DNA of 64,000 nt from the NCBI GenBank assembly GCA_022822365.1, contig JAJEBV010000035.1:136082-200081 (forward strand). The letters are read 5' to 3'. The notes beneath the pieces are model-generated. The model saw only the letters and a list, made by a program, of their open reading frames with translations, did no database searches and was not told the DNA's origin. Positions 15,506 to 25,499 of the stretch are shown piece after piece. This stretch comes from Thermoanaerobaculia bacterium. Lineage in GTDB: Bacteria; Acidobacteriota; Thermoanaerobaculia; Multivoradales; Multivoraceae. How positions within the stretch are numbered: the stretch's first letter is position 1; each line of letters begins with the position of its first letter. Position numbers and translations under genes: made by a program.

Positions 15506-15764
15506 GGGACCGACAGTACCACCGGACTGAACATCGAATCTGCGCCTACGGCGAAACCACAACCCCCCGAACCCGCGCGGCCCAACCCGCCGCCGGGCCG
15601 CGGCACCAGGGACGGGCGGCCACTCTCTGCCCAGGCCATCCACCGGCCGGCACATCGACTCACCCCTAAGCCCGTTCGCCCGAGTCACCCCAGACTTTAG
15701 TCGTTGCGGACCCGTAGTCCAGTACGCTTACCTCGGCGCGGACCGCAGGAAACCTGCGTCGACC

Positions 15765-16745
15765 TCAGCCGTCAGCGGAAGCGTCCAGCGGCTTGAAGTA
15801 CGGATTCCTGTGAATCACCGCGGCCTGGACCTTCTCGTTCAGGAAATCAGCCAATTCCCGCTCCCGTTCGAGCACCCAAACAAGCTCTTGCAGGTGGCAG
15901 AGTACCACCAGTTTGTGCTGAAGAAACTCGTGGCACGTCTGAATCGCCGCGCCTGTGAAACCGCTCGCTGAGATGATGAGTCCTCCTGCTTGATCCCTGC
16001 TCATCAACCGAACGAGGTGCTCAGACACTTCCGCCTTGCCAACGGGCCTTCCATGCCACTTCGCCTCGACAAAGTAGACAGAGCCTCTGAGCTCGATCAC
16101 ACCATCCACCTGCTCCACGATGCCCACGCCATCCTCACCGACGAGATGAAACGCCTCGTGCACTGCGATGTCAAAGGCAAGGAAGAGGCGATGGAGAGTT
16201 CCCTCCAACGCCTTTCCTCGCTTCTGCGGCGTAACGTCCGCGCCAAACAACGCGAACAACTCTTGCTTTGCCGCAGCGATCTTCGCCGCTCTCTTGCGTT
16301 TCTCTCGACGTTGTTTCTGCTCAACAGCTCGCCGACTCTGACGCTCTTCTTCCCGTGCCTGGTTCATTCGCGTGAACGCGTCTTTCTCGTTCACGATGGC
16401 GCGAACGCCAGCAACAGCGCCCCTTGCCTTGAGTCGGTCGTCCGGCCAACAAGCGTCGAAGTTCGTGAACTGAACTACGCGGCGCAACACTTCGCGGCGT
16501 TCCCGCAACGCCTGTTCGTCGCCCTCGTTGAGGCGCTGCAGCACCGTGCGCGCTATCTCGTACTTGCTGAGGTTCTTTCGATCAGAGACGAGGCGTTGAT
16601 GCAGGTCCGCCAAGATGCGAGATGGAACGCCTGCACCCTCGAAGAAGAGCAGCATGTCTCTCTTGCTCTTGTTCAGCAGCGGGAGGCTCTCGACCAGCAG
16701 GTTGAAGAGGTCCGGCGGATAGTGGAATGTAACGTCCGCATTCAT
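15765..16745 (-). CDS. Mrr-like restriction endonuclease-domain protein
   Basis: A 326-residue protein. The N-terminal half is helical (NLLVESLPLLNKSKRDMLLFF; RTVLQRLNEGDEQALRERRE) with a basic coiled coil at about 125-165 (REEERQSRRAVEQKQRREKR). The C-terminal half has a nuclease core: EQVDGVIELRGSVYFVEAKW (D and ExK ligands), then VSEHLVRLMSRDQAGGLIISASGFTGAA, which matches the Mrr_cat fold. Proteins of this type cut modified or foreign DNA. It lies upstream of the methyltransferase gene on the same strand and may be part of the same island rather than the same operon. Confidence 0.75.
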   Translation of the reverse strand: MNADVTFHYPPDLFNLLVESLPLLNKSKRDMLLFFEGAGVPSRILADLHQRLVSDRKNLSKYEIARTVLQRLNEGDEQALRERREVLRRVVQFTNFDACWPDDRLKARGAVAGVRAIVNEKDAFTRMNQAREEERQSRRAVEQKQRREKRKRAAKIAAAKQELFALFGADVTPQKRGKALEGTLHRLFLAFDIAVHEAFHLVGEDGVGIVEQVDGVIELRGSVYFVEAKWHGRPVGKAEVSEHLVRLMSRDQAGGLIISASGFTGAAIQTCHEFLQHKLVVLCHLQELVWVLERERELADFLNEKVQAAVIHRNPYFKPLDASADG

Positions 16746-16804
16746 CGGGATGCAACCTTACCCCGAACGAACTCGGACACCGCCCCTGTAGGCCCCCCGC
16801 AGAC

Positions 16805-17998
16805 TCACGCTAGAACAACCCGCCGTCCTTCCACCGCCGACACGTACGCCGAGTACAGCACCCGCACGACCTCCAGGCCGAGTTCGCCGTCCGACTCGGC
16901 GGCCACGCCGTCCAGCAGGTTGGCCGCAAACGCCTGGCACATGCCGAGTTGCCCCGATGTCCAGTCCTCGTCCGGCATCGGGGTCGTCCAGCCGGCGCCG
17001 GAGTCGATCTTCTCCATGATGTATGCGTCGTCGAAAACACTCTCGTCGGGTGCGTAGGCGCTCAGCATGTCGTTCGGGCTCAGGCTGAGCCGCAGCCGAC
17101 AGTTGCTGGCAAACAGATCGAGGCCGCTTTCCATTCCACCGAGGACGTGGTCGCCGCCCCAGGCGACGGCGCGGGAACCGTCGTCGAAGCCGATCACGGC
17201 GCAGCCCCAGTTCTCGACCTCGCCCCATTCGCCGGCGACGCGGAGTTCGTCCGCCGACAGGCCGGCGACGGCGCTCAGGTCGGCGGTCTCCGCACTGACC
17301 CAGGCCGGTCGTACCGGCTTGCCCGACCGCCGCAGCCCTTCCGTTCGCTTCAGGTGGAGCATCGCGCCGACCGGATGGGCGGCGAGCCGGATCAGGGCGC
17401 CGCCGCCGGTGTGCCGCCAGACGCGCGAGTACGGCGAGTGGGAGCCGCTGTGGCACTCGCCGCCCCGCATCTCGAGCAGGACGGAGTCCGCCTTCGCCAG
17501 CAGCCCGAGAGCGCGGCGGAAGGCCGGCGCGTAGATCCAGTTCTCGCCGTAGAGAAGCTGGACGTCGGCGCGTTTCGCTGCATCGACCATGGCCCGGGCG
17601 TCCGCTTCGGCCACCCGCAGCATCTCGCCACGGTCGCGACCGCCAACGTCGGCGTCGCTCGCGTCCTCCGGCAGGTCCTGGCCGGTGTAGGCGGTCAGCG
17701 GCTTCGTGCAGATGACGTGCTTGCCGGCCGCGGCAGCAGCCTCGGCCATCTCGCGATGCAGGCTGTTCGGCACGCAGAGATCGACGACATCGATCGCCGG
17801 GCTCGCGAGCATGGCGTCGAGGTCGTCGAAGACGGCCGGGATGTCGAAACGGCGCGCGTAGTCCTCCGCCCGCTTCCGCCGCCGCGACGCGACGCCGGCG
17901 ATCCCGGCCGAAACGACCTGCTTCCAGCAGCGCGCCCTTGTTTCAGCGAGGAACCCGGCGCCGACCACACCCACGCCCAACTGTCTCGCTCCGCCCAT
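16805..17998 (-). CDS. Gfo/Idh/MocA-family oxidoreductase
   Basis: A 397-residue NAD(P)-dependent oxidoreductase. The Rossmann start is GVGVVGAGFLAETRARCW. The nucleotide-binding half continues with IDVVDLCVPNSLHREMAEAA and AGKHVICTKPLTAYTG, where Lys in TKP corresponds to the family EKP motif. The C-terminal alpha/beta domain includes LYGENWIYAPAFRRALGLL and GGALIRLAAHPVGAMLHLKR. Substrate (sugar or cyclitol derivative) is unknown. It stands alone, divergent from the DUF2946-like gene, and part of it is duplicated at 13032-13153. Confidence 0.88.
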   Translation of the reverse strand: MGGARQLGVGVVGAGFLAETRARCWKQVVSAGIAGVASRRRKRAEDYARRFDIPAVFDDLDAMLASPAIDVVDLCVPNSLHREMAEAAAAAGKHVICTKPLTAYTGQDLPEDASDADVGGRDRGEMLRVAEADARAMVDAAKRADVQLLYGENWIYAPAFRRALGLLAKADSVLLEMRGGECHSGSHSPYSRVWRHTGGGALIRLAAHPVGAMLHLKRTEGLRRSGKPVRPAWVSAETADLSAVAGLSADELRVAGEWGEVENWGCAVIGFDDGSRAVAWGGDHVLGGMESGLDLFASNCRLRLSLSPNDMLSAYAPDESVFDDAYIMEKIDSGAGWTTPMPDEDWTSGQLGMCQAFAANLLDGVAAESDGELGLEVVRVLYSAYVSAVEGRRVVLA

Positions 17999-18081
17999 CA
18001 GCCCACCGGCCCCTTCTTCGCCACTCCGAGCCGAGCTTAGCGCCGAGCGCCGCCTCCGGCCTCTGCTAGCCTCTCCGGCCG

Positions 18082-18459
18082 ATGCTGGACCGCAACGGCT
18101 CGCCGCTCGCCTTCGTCAACGCGGTCGCGTTGACGCTCGCCACCGTGCTCACGGGAGCCTGGCATGCGAGCGGCCACGGCCACGAGGCGACCGCGGCGAA
18201 CGCCTCCCACTGCACGGTCGATCACGAAGCCGAGGCCGCCGCGCCCTCGGTCCACGCGACCGTCCGCGGCGCCGCCGCGCTGCACGATCACTCCTGCCTC
18301 GCCTGCCAGATCGGCCGTGCCATGACCACGGCCGGCGGCAAGGTCCCGAGCGCGAAACCGCCGGTTCCTGCCTCGGCCGCGGAATGGCCGGAAGGCGCGC
18401 ACAGGGCCGAGGGCGGGGAACGCCGGCAGCGGACCGCCCTCGGACCGCCCCAGGGCTGA
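18082..18459 (+). CDS. DUF2946-like histidine/cysteine-rich envelope peptide
   Basis: A 125-residue protein with an N-terminal hydrophobic segment (AFVNAVALTLATVLTGAW), several histidines (ASGHGHEA, HCTVDHEAE) and the motif LHDHSCLACQ. Such short H/C motif proteins (DUF2946 style) are frequently encoded next to TonB receptors and metal genes, so a metal-related role, perhaps copper, is a reasonable guess. The next gene downstream is a TonB-dependent receptor, 236 nt away. Confidence 0.6.
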   Translation: MLDRNGSPLAFVNAVALTLATVLTGAWHASGHGHEATAANASHCTVDHEAEAAAPSVHATVRGAAALHDHSCLACQIGRAMTTAGGKVPSAKPPVPASAAEWPEGAHRAEGGERRQRTALGPPQG

Positions 18460-18695
18460 GTCGACTCCGCCTCCGACTCCACTCGGCCGACTAGCCGCCG
18501 GAGACGTCGGAGACCACAAGCTTGCGAGCCCCTTCCACAGGGGCAACGGCGACGCCTCCGTCGCCGCCAGACCGACTCGCAGCGTCGCAGGGGTCGCACC
18601 GCCGACTGCTCGGCACGCTCCCGGACTGCGAACGCCGCAGCCAACGACCACCACCCATCGACTCGAACCGAACGCCCCCAGAGGAACTCTCCACC

Positions 18696-21065
18696 ATGCA
18701 CTCTCTTCGACCCAAGCACTCTCTCTTCCTCGCCTGCCTCCTTCTCCTGCCGCTGCCCGCGCTTGCGCGAGACGGCGACGTCTCGGGCACCGTGACCGAT
18801 CAGACCGGCGCCGCCCTGCCGGGCGTGACCGTGGAGGCAGCAAGCCCGGCACTTGCCGACGGCCCCCGCTCCGCCAGGACGGACGCCGACGGGCGCTTCG
18901 CCATCGGCGATCTGCCCGCCGGGGAGTACTCGGTCTCCTTCAGCCTCAGCGGCTTCGACACCCTGAACCGGGACGGCGTGCCGGTCTCCGACGCCGACGG
19001 CGCGACCCTTGATGTCCGCATGCAAATCGAGAGTCTCATCCAGGAGGTCACGGTCGTCGGCAGCAAGCTGGGCACGGGCCGGCAGGAGTTCGGCGTCAGC
19101 GTCGCCCATCTGGGCGCGGACCGCATCGACTCCGACGCGATCGTCAACGTCGAGGATGCCTTCCACCGGGCCGCGAACGTCTACGTCGGCACCGCCGAGC
19201 AGGGCGCCTACGCCATCCGGGGGGTGAACAACAGCGGCCTGGAGTCCGACCACTCCAACGGCACGGCGCTGGCCTCCGTCCTCGTCAACCAGTTGGCGCT
19301 CGCGCCGCGCACGAGCGACCATCTGAACCCGTCGCTGTTCGACGCCGAGTCGGTGGAGATCCTCCGCGGTCCCCAATCGACCTTGCAGGGTCCGAACTCC
19401 CTGATCGGATCCGTCCTCATCAACTACAACCGGGCCGCCTTCGACGGTTACGATGGGCGCGTCCGCGTCGAGGGCGGCAGCCTCGATACGGAGCGCATCC
19501 AGTTCATGCAGAACGTCGAGCTCGTTGACGAGATCCTCTCCGCGCGCGTCGTCCACGAGGACCGCTACATCCGCGGAGCGGTCTCGAACATCGTGAACGG
19601 CGCCGACGACCGGCAACGCACGGACGTCGAGACGACCCGCGTTCTACTGGCCTTGAGGCCGCGGGCGGACGAGAGCCTCCGGTTCGATCTCACCTGGCTG
19701 CGGAGCGACTCGGACTCGCTCCCCTGGGGCTACCACATGGAAGAGCCGTCGCGGGGCATCACGATGGAGGACCGGCAGCAGGTCTGGAACCGCGAGGACG
19801 CGTTTCCTTCCGACATCAACCTCCTGAACCTCGAGGCGCACATCGACATCGGCGAGCGCTGGGCCATCGACGCCGTCGTCGGCGCCAGCGAGTTCGACGG
19901 CCTGCAACTCTTCGACGCCGACTTCACGGCCTTCGACATCCTGAACGTCGACGCGTGGAGCAAGGACGATGTGGCGAGCCAGGAAGTCCGCGCCTCGTAC
20001 CGCGGCGGCGGCGTGAACCTGCTGCTCGGCGCCTTCCATTCGCAGTCCGACTTCGGCTACGGCTTCGAAGGCGTCGGCTTCTTTCCCGACGCGTCGGGCA
20101 ACATCGTTCCCTTCAACCGGACGACCAGATTGACCGAGGACGTCGAGCAGACCGACTTCTTCGGACGGGTCGAGTGGGATGCAACGGATCGGGTGTCCCT
20201 GGCCGGCGGCGTCCGGCTCAGCCGGGACTCCAGGGCCAACGCCAACTTCGCCGACAACAACGGCTTCATCAGCGTACTGGACGCCGGGAAGGACTTCGAA
20301 CAGGTGCTCCCGTCCGCTTCGGTGACGTTCGACGTGGCTTCGAACACCTCGCTGGGCGCGTCGTACGCACGCGGCTTCAAGGCCGGCGGGTTCGCCTTCG
20401 GGCTCTTTCTGGGGCTGGCGGAGCAATACGACGAGGAGTTCACGGACAACTTCGAGTTGTTCCTGAGGCACCGCACGGCCGACGGCCGCATGATTCTCAA
20501 CGCGAACGTCTACCGGATCGACTGGACCGATCAGCAGATCCCGTACACGCCTCCGATGGGCTTCCCGCAGTTCGACTCACTGGTCGCGAACGCCGGCGAG
20601 TCGCGCCTGCAGGGCCTTGAGATCGAGACCGAGGTCTTCGTCAGCAACGAGCTCAGCCTCTTCGGGTCACTCGGCGTCGCGGACTCCGAGTTCGTGCACT
20701 TCGTTCTCGACGGCGTGGACTACGCCGGCAGAGCGTTGCCGCAGGCGCCCGAGTGGAACGCCTCCGTAGGTCTCAACTGGCGCTCGCCGACGGGCTGGTT
20801 CGCCGGCGGAACGCTGAGCTACGCCGACGAGGCGTACAGCGAACTGGCGGCGCCGGAGGTCACGCGGTTGAGAACCCGGACGCTGCTCGACGGCCGGTTC
20901 GGCTACCGGCGCGGCGGTTGGGCGCTTTACGCCTGGGGCAAGAACCTGCTCGACCACCAGTACGAAATCCAGCTGTACAACGGCGCGCCGTTCGGACTGC
21001 CGGGCGCCTACGGCATCTACGGTCCGCCGCGTTCGGCCGGCGTCGGCATCGACTTCAACTGGTAG
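18696..21065 (+). CDS. TonB-dependent receptor
   Basis: A 789-residue outer-membrane receptor starting at ATG 18696 (GAGGAACT Shine-Dalgarno region upstream). A signal peptide (LFLACLLLLPLPALA) is followed by a carboxypeptidase-regulatory-like domain (GDVSGTVTDQTGAALPGVTV). The plug domain comes next (QEVTVVGSK; NVEDAFHRAANVYVG; ESVEILRGPQSTLQGPNSLI), then a long beta-barrel with TonB-receptor features (ASYARGFKAGGFAFG; WTDQQIPYTP; SVGLNWRSPTGWFAGG; GKNLLDHQYEIQ). The final residue is Trp, an accepted barrel end. The ligand is unknown; siderophores, vitamins, metals or glycans are all possible. Confidence 0.92.
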   Translation: MHSLRPKHSLFLACLLLLPLPALARDGDVSGTVTDQTGAALPGVTVEAASPALADGPRSARTDADGRFAIGDLPAGEYSVSFSLSGFDTLNRDGVPVSDADGATLDVRMQIESLIQEVTVVGSKLGTGRQEFGVSVAHLGADRIDSDAIVNVEDAFHRAANVYVGTAEQGAYAIRGVNNSGLESDHSNGTALASVLVNQLALAPRTSDHLNPSLFDAESVEILRGPQSTLQGPNSLIGSVLINYNRAAFDGYDGRVRVEGGSLDTERIQFMQNVELVDEILSARVVHEDRYIRGAVSNIVNGADDRQRTDVETTRVLLALRPRADESLRFDLTWLRSDSDSLPWGYHMEEPSRGITMEDRQQVWNREDAFPSDINLLNLEAHIDIGERWAIDAVVGASEFDGLQLFDADFTAFDILNVDAWSKDDVASQEVRASYRGGGVNLLLGAFHSQSDFGYGFEGVGFFPDASGNIVPFNRTTRLTEDVEQTDFFGRVEWDATDRVSLAGGVRLSRDSRANANFADNNGFISVLDAGKDFEQVLPSASVTFDVASNTSLGASYARGFKAGGFAFGLFLGLAEQYDEEFTDNFELFLRHRTADGRMILNANVYRIDWTDQQIPYTPPMGFPQFDSLVANAGESRLQGLEIETEVFVSNELSLFGSLGVADSEFVHFVLDGVDYAGRALPQAPEWNASVGLNWRSPTGWFAGGTLSYADEAYSELAAPEVTRLRTRTLLDGRFGYRRGGWALYAWGKNLLDHQYEIQLYNGAPFGLPGAYGIYGPPRSAGVGIDFNW

Positions 21066-21117
21066 AGGCGGCGCGCAGGGGACATCTCGCAACCACGCGT
21101 TTCAGGAGGACCACCCA

Positions 21118-22017
21118 ATGCCACAGACGAACGAAGGCCTTGAAGTCACCGGCCTGAACAAGACCTACCCGGGCGGCATCCGGGCGCTGGAAGACGTCGA
21201 CCTCACCGTCGAGCCGGGCCTCTACGGCCTGCTCGGCCCGAACGGCGCCGGCAAGAGCACACTGATGCGGACCCTGGCGACGCTGCAGGCGCCGGACAGC
21301 GGCACGATCCTGCTCGACGGCGTCGACGTCCTGGCGGACCCGGACTACCTGCGGCGACGGCTCGGCTACCTTCCGCAGCAGATCGGGACCTACCCGACGG
21401 TCACGGGCCGGCAACTCCTCGACCGGTTCGCGAACCTCAAGGGGCGAACGAACGCTTCCGAGCGGCGGCGTGAAGTGGCAGGACTCCTGGAGCGGGTGAA
21501 CCTCAGCCAGGACGCCGACCGCGCCGTGGCGACCTACTCCGGGGGCATGCTGCGCCGCTTCGGCATCGCGATCGCCCTGGCGGGCGACCCGCGCCTGCTG
21601 ATCGTCGACGAGCCGACTTCGGGCCTCGACCCGGCGGAACGGAGCCGCTTCCACCGGGTGCTGGCCGACATCGCGGCGGACAATGTCGTGCTGCTCTCGA
21701 CCCACATCGTCGACGACGTCGAGAGCCTGTGCGAGCGGCTGTCCATCCTCGATCAGGGCCGGATCGTCGCCGAAGGAACGCCGGCGTCCCTGGCCGCTGA
21801 GCTGGAAGGCCGGCTGTGGTCGCGAGTCGTGCCCCGCGGCGAGCCTCTGCCGGAGGACGCCCTGCACGTCTCGGCGAAGCCTGCCGGCTCGCTCGTCGTC
21901 GTCGAGGCGTCTTCCCGCCCCGACGACCGCTGGGAACCCCAACCGCCTCGCCTGGAGGACGTGTACCACGCCGCCATCGCGCACGGCAGCCGGCAGCGGG
22001 AAGCGAGGGTCGCGTGA
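21118..22017 (+). CDS. ABC transporter ATP-binding protein
   Basis: A 299-residue ATPase: Walker A LLGPNGAGKSTLMRTL, Q-loop region GYLPQQIGTYPTVTG, a signature-like YSGGMLRRFGIA, Walker B LLIVDEPTSGLDP and the H-loop STHIVDD. A C-terminal extension of about 60 residues follows. It is the first gene of a five-gene exporter operon: the next gene's GTG overlaps its stop (GTGA). It lies 52 nt after the TonB receptor with a strong GGAGG site, so receptor and exporter may be linked. Confidence 0.93.
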   Translation: MPQTNEGLEVTGLNKTYPGGIRALEDVDLTVEPGLYGLLGPNGAGKSTLMRTLATLQAPDSGTILLDGVDVLADPDYLRRRLGYLPQQIGTYPTVTGRQLLDRFANLKGRTNASERRREVAGLLERVNLSQDADRAVATYSGGMLRRFGIAIALAGDPRLLIVDEPTSGLDPAERSRFHRVLADIAADNVVLLSTHIVDDVESLCERLSILDQGRIVAEGTPASLAAELEGRLWSRVVPRGEPLPEDALHVSAKPAGSLVVVEASSRPDDRWEPQPPRLEDVYHAAIAHGSRQREARVA

Positions 22018-25000
22018 ACACGCTCCGTTTCGTCGCCGCCCAGGCGTGGCAGGAGTTCCGGGCCGGCTGCCGCGGGCCGCTCCTGGCGATCGTCTTCCCC
22101 GGGCTCATCGGCTACGCGCTCATCGTGATTCTCAACGCCGACTACATGCGCGAGATGGGCGCGACCGAGGTGCCGCGCAACAGCCCCCACGTGATCTACC
22201 TGATGATGGCCGGACAGGCCGTCTGGATCTTCTTCGTCTGGGCCTGGCTCTTCGGCCTGAACGTCGTCCGCGACCGGAACGCCAGCCTGCACGAGGTCGT
22301 CCTGTCGACACCTGTCTCCCTGCCGGCCCTGCTCTTCGGCCGCTACCTGGGCGCCCTGCTTCTCGCGACCCTCCTTCCGGTCGCAACGGCCATCGGCTTC
22401 CTGCTGGTTCCAGCCCTCGGCGCCCTGGGGATCATCCCGCCGGACGCGGTGGGGCCGCACCCCTGGTTCGCGATGGGCCACTCGCTCCTGCTGTTCACTC
22501 TGCCGACCGCGGCCGGAGTCGGCGCGCTGTTCCTGTGCGCGGCGGTTCGGACCCGAAGCGTCGCCGGGCCTTTCGCGGTCGCAGCCGTGCTGATGCTGGT
22601 CTGGATGGTGGCCATGGTCGTCGTTCGCGGCGGCGACGCCAGCCCGGCGGTCGCGACCCTGCTCGATGCCTCCGGCTTCGCCGAAATCGAGGAACAGACG
22701 AACCTGATGACGCCGCGCGAAAAGGCGGTCGCCGTCGTGGAACTGACGCCGCCGCTGCTCGTCAACCGCCTGATCTGGACGCTGCCGCCGCTGCTGCTGA
22801 TGGCGATCGTGCTGCGCCGCGTCGGCCGGGAACAACTGGCGCTCGAGAAGTCGCCGGCCGTTCGCCGGCGGCCAGCCGCGGCTCCCGAAGCGGTGCCCGA
22901 CACGGCGCCGGAAGCAACGGCGCCCAGGCGGGCGGCGGCCGCCACCTCCTGGCGAAGGGCGACCTGGAACGAGGCGGCATGGCACCTGAAGCTCTCGTTC
23001 CGAGGCTGGGGCACGCCGCTTGCCCTCGCCATGCTGGTGGCAACGGGCGTCGGCGGCGCCTTCGTTCACGTCGTCCTGCACGCCGACGGTCCGCTGCAGC
23101 CCCGCTCCGGGTTGGTCGAGCCGATGATCACCGACTACTTCTACCTGGTGGTCGTCTTCATGGCGGCCGCCTTCGTCGGCGTCATGGCCCGCCGCGACGA
23201 CCGCACCGGCTGGAGCGAGATCAGCGACGCGACCTCGGCGCCGGTCGGCACGCGGGTCGTCGGGCGGGCGCTGGCATCGCTTTGCCTTGCTTTCGCGTTC
23301 GCCCTGACTCCCCTGTTGTCAGTGTGGATCGTCACGGCGTTAGCGCTTCCCGGGGCCTTCAGTCTCGCGGCTCCGGCCCCCTTCTTCGGCCTGCTGCTGG
23401 CGCCCGCGCTGATGGAAATCGCCGCGTTCGTGCTGCTGGCGCATGCGCTGATCCGCCACGCGGGAGCGGCGCACGCCGTCTCGGTCATCTGCGTGTTCAT
23501 CATCGTGGTCAACCACGAACTGGCGGTCACGACCTATCCACCGGCGGAGTTCGGCGTGCCGGTACACGCCACGGTGTCCGAGTTCGCCGGCTGGGGGCCC
23601 TGGATGAACCACATTCTGACGGCCGACCTGTTCAAACTGGCCGTGGTGGCGGCGCTCGTTGCCCTGGCGTGGCTTGCGTGGCCGCGAGGCACCGCGCTGA
23701 CCGTGCCCCTGCGCTGGCGAACCGCTCTCGGCCGGGTCCCTGGCGGCGCGGGAGTGCTGGCGGCGGCCGGCGTCGTCCTGGCCTTCGGAACCCACGTCGT
23801 GCTGCACGAGCAGTTCGTGACCCTGGGCGGCTACCAGTCCGAGGCAAGCGAGACGGCGGAAGACGCCGAGTGGGAGAAGCGATGGTGGGCGTCGGCGACG
23901 CCGTTCTCGACCGCCGGCGGTGAAGCGATCGTCGATGTCGATCCCGCGGGAGGCACGGCCACCGCTCGATGGCGCCTGGACGGGGTCCGCTCCGCGTCGG
24001 GTCTTCTGCATGGAGCGCTTCCGGACGGCGCCGGGATCCGGCGCGCGACCGTCGACGGCGAAGAGGCGGCGGTCACGGTCGCCCTCGATCAGTTCTCGCT
24101 TGAACTCGGCGAGTGCGGCCGGCGTACCGTCCCGAACGCGGAAGAGCCTGACGACGCTGAGACGTCCGCGCCCCAGGCGGAGGGCTGCACCGTGGAGCTC
24201 GAACTGACCGTCCGCGACGAGGGCTGGGCGACCCACGGCGAGAGCAGGTGGCTGCACGAGTCGGGCGTCTGGCTGCGCGCGGCCGACGTCCTGCCGACGC
24301 TCGGCCACGATCCCGACCGGCTGGTGCGGGCGCCGCACGATCGCGAGCTCCACGGGCTGCCGGATGACCCTGCCGACGCCGCTCTCGGCGCGCTGACGCC
24401 CGCCATGGGAGTCGCCCCCGCGGGAGACTGGCGCTGGACGATTCGCTTCGCCGCCGGCGAAGGCGCGGACCCGTCACGGCAGGCGCGGACCGCGACCTCG
24501 GGCCAGGCCAGCGGCCCGCTCGACTTCGCCGCCGCCTGGTGGCCGCGGAAGCCCCTGGAAGCAAGCGTGGAAGGCGTGACCGTGTACCACAGCTCGAGCC
24601 GTTCGAACGACGTCGAGGTCGTCCTGAACGACGTGGCCGAGATGCGGGCCTGCGTCGCCCGCATGGTCGGAAGGGCGCCGCACGTCGGCGCCGTGCTGCA
24701 GGCGCCCCGCGAACTGGGAGGGACCGCCCTCCACGGCGAGCTGCTGTGGCTGCCGGAGCACGAGGGATGGGATGTCGCTCCCGACGGCTTCGGCCACTGG
24801 AGACGGCGCGCGACGCTCGCCGCGGCCTTCGCGGCGCGGCAACTCGCGGACGATGCCGGCCTGCGCAAGGAGCCCGGCGAGGACTGGCTGCGGGTCGGCG
24901 TGCCGGGCTGGATCGGCATGGAGTGCGTGCGCCGCGAGGACGGCAGGGACGCATGGCTGGCGCTGCACGCCCGTGTCAGCGGTCAGGTGATCGAGGCGTT

Positions 25001-25499
25001 CGGCGCGCTCGATGCGCCGGCGGTCAGCGTCGAAGCCGCAGGCGACGTGCCGTGGATTCGTCACTACACGCCGCTGGCGACGGCGGCATGGGTCGAGTCC
25101 ATCGGCCCGGCCGAGGCGATCACAGCCGTCGACAACGTGCTCGCCGCGGTCCGCGCCGGCGAAGCGCTGCCCGAAGCCTTGGCGGCCGCGGTCGGCGAAG
25201 GCGACGCCCGCGTGCTGCTCGGACCGCCGGCGGCATCGGACGTGCTGGTCGCCGAATCCGAGCGGACGGTGGAGATCGCGGGTCAGCGCTGGCTGTGGCG
25301 CGACGGCGGCTGGGAACCGCTCACGGTGCCGATCCACGTGACGCAACGCTACGAAGACGGCAGCGACGAGCGCCGCCGGATCGGACCGGTCCCCGCGACC
25401 GCCGAGACCGAAGCGCCCTTCACGATCATCGACGCCTGGCCGTCGTTCGAGCGTTCGCCGAGCGACAACGTCTGGCGTGGCGAAGGAGGAGACGAGTGA
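22014..25499 (+). CDS. ABC permease fused to a degenerate M1-aminopeptidase-like region
   Basis: 1161 residues from a GTG overlapping the upstream ATPase stop. The first ~590 residues hold many membrane helices in two permease-like halves (VNTLRFVAAQAWQEFRAG; VWIFFVWAWLFGLNVVRDR; later WHLKLSFRGWG and YFYLVVVFMAAAFVGVMARR). The last ~560 residues are a soluble extracytoplasmic part whose order (beta-rich start, LWLPEHEGWDV, later VGVPGWIGMECV) parallels the M1 peptidases found fused to such permeases. Where an HExxH zinc site would be expected the sequence is RRRATLAAAFAARQLAD, with no HExxH, so any M1 domain is catalytically dead. Substrate unknown. Confidence 0.75.
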   Translation: MNTLRFVAAQAWQEFRAGCRGPLLAIVFPGLIGYALIVILNADYMREMGATEVPRNSPHVIYLMMAGQAVWIFFVWAWLFGLNVVRDRNASLHEVVLSTPVSLPALLFGRYLGALLLATLLPVATAIGFLLVPALGALGIIPPDAVGPHPWFAMGHSLLLFTLPTAAGVGALFLCAAVRTRSVAGPFAVAAVLMLVWMVAMVVVRGGDASPAVATLLDASGFAEIEEQTNLMTPREKAVAVVELTPPLLVNRLIWTLPPLLLMAIVLRRVGREQLALEKSPAVRRRPAAAPEAVPDTAPEATAPRRAAAATSWRRATWNEAAWHLKLSFRGWGTPLALAMLVATGVGGAFVHVVLHADGPLQPRSGLVEPMITDYFYLVVVFMAAAFVGVMARRDDRTGWSEISDATSAPVGTRVVGRALASLCLAFAFALTPLLSVWIVTALALPGAFSLAAPAPFFGLLLAPALMEIAAFVLLAHALIRHAGAAHAVSVICVFIIVVNHELAVTTYPPAEFGVPVHATVSEFAGWGPWMNHILTADLFKLAVVAALVALAWLAWPRGTALTVPLRWRTALGRVPGGAGVLAAAGVVLAFGTHVVLHEQFVTLGGYQSEASETAEDAEWEKRWWASATPFSTAGGEAIVDVDPAGGTATARWRLDGVRSASGLLHGALPDGAGIRRATVDGEEAAVTVALDQFSLELGECGRRTVPNAEEPDDAETSAPQAEGCTVELELTVRDEGWATHGESRWLHESGVWLRAADVLPTLGHDPDRLVRAPHDRELHGLPDDPADAALGALTPAMGVAPAGDWRWTIRFAAGEGADPSRQARTATSGQASGPLDFAAAWWPRKPLEASVEGVTVYHSSSRSNDVEVVLNDVAEMRACVARMVGRAPHVGAVLQAPRELGGTALHGELLWLPEHEGWDVAPDGFGHWRRRATLAAAFAARQLADDAGLRKEPGEDWLRVGVPGWIGMECVRREDGRDAWLALHARVSGQVIEAFGALDAPAVSVEAAGDVPWIRHYTPLATAAWVESIGPAEAITAVDNVLAAVRAGEALPEALAAAVGEGDARVLLGPPAASDVLVAESERTVEIAGQRWLWRDGGWEPLTVPIHVTQRYEDGSDERRRIGPVPATAETEAPFTIIDAWPSFERSPSDNVWRGEGGDE

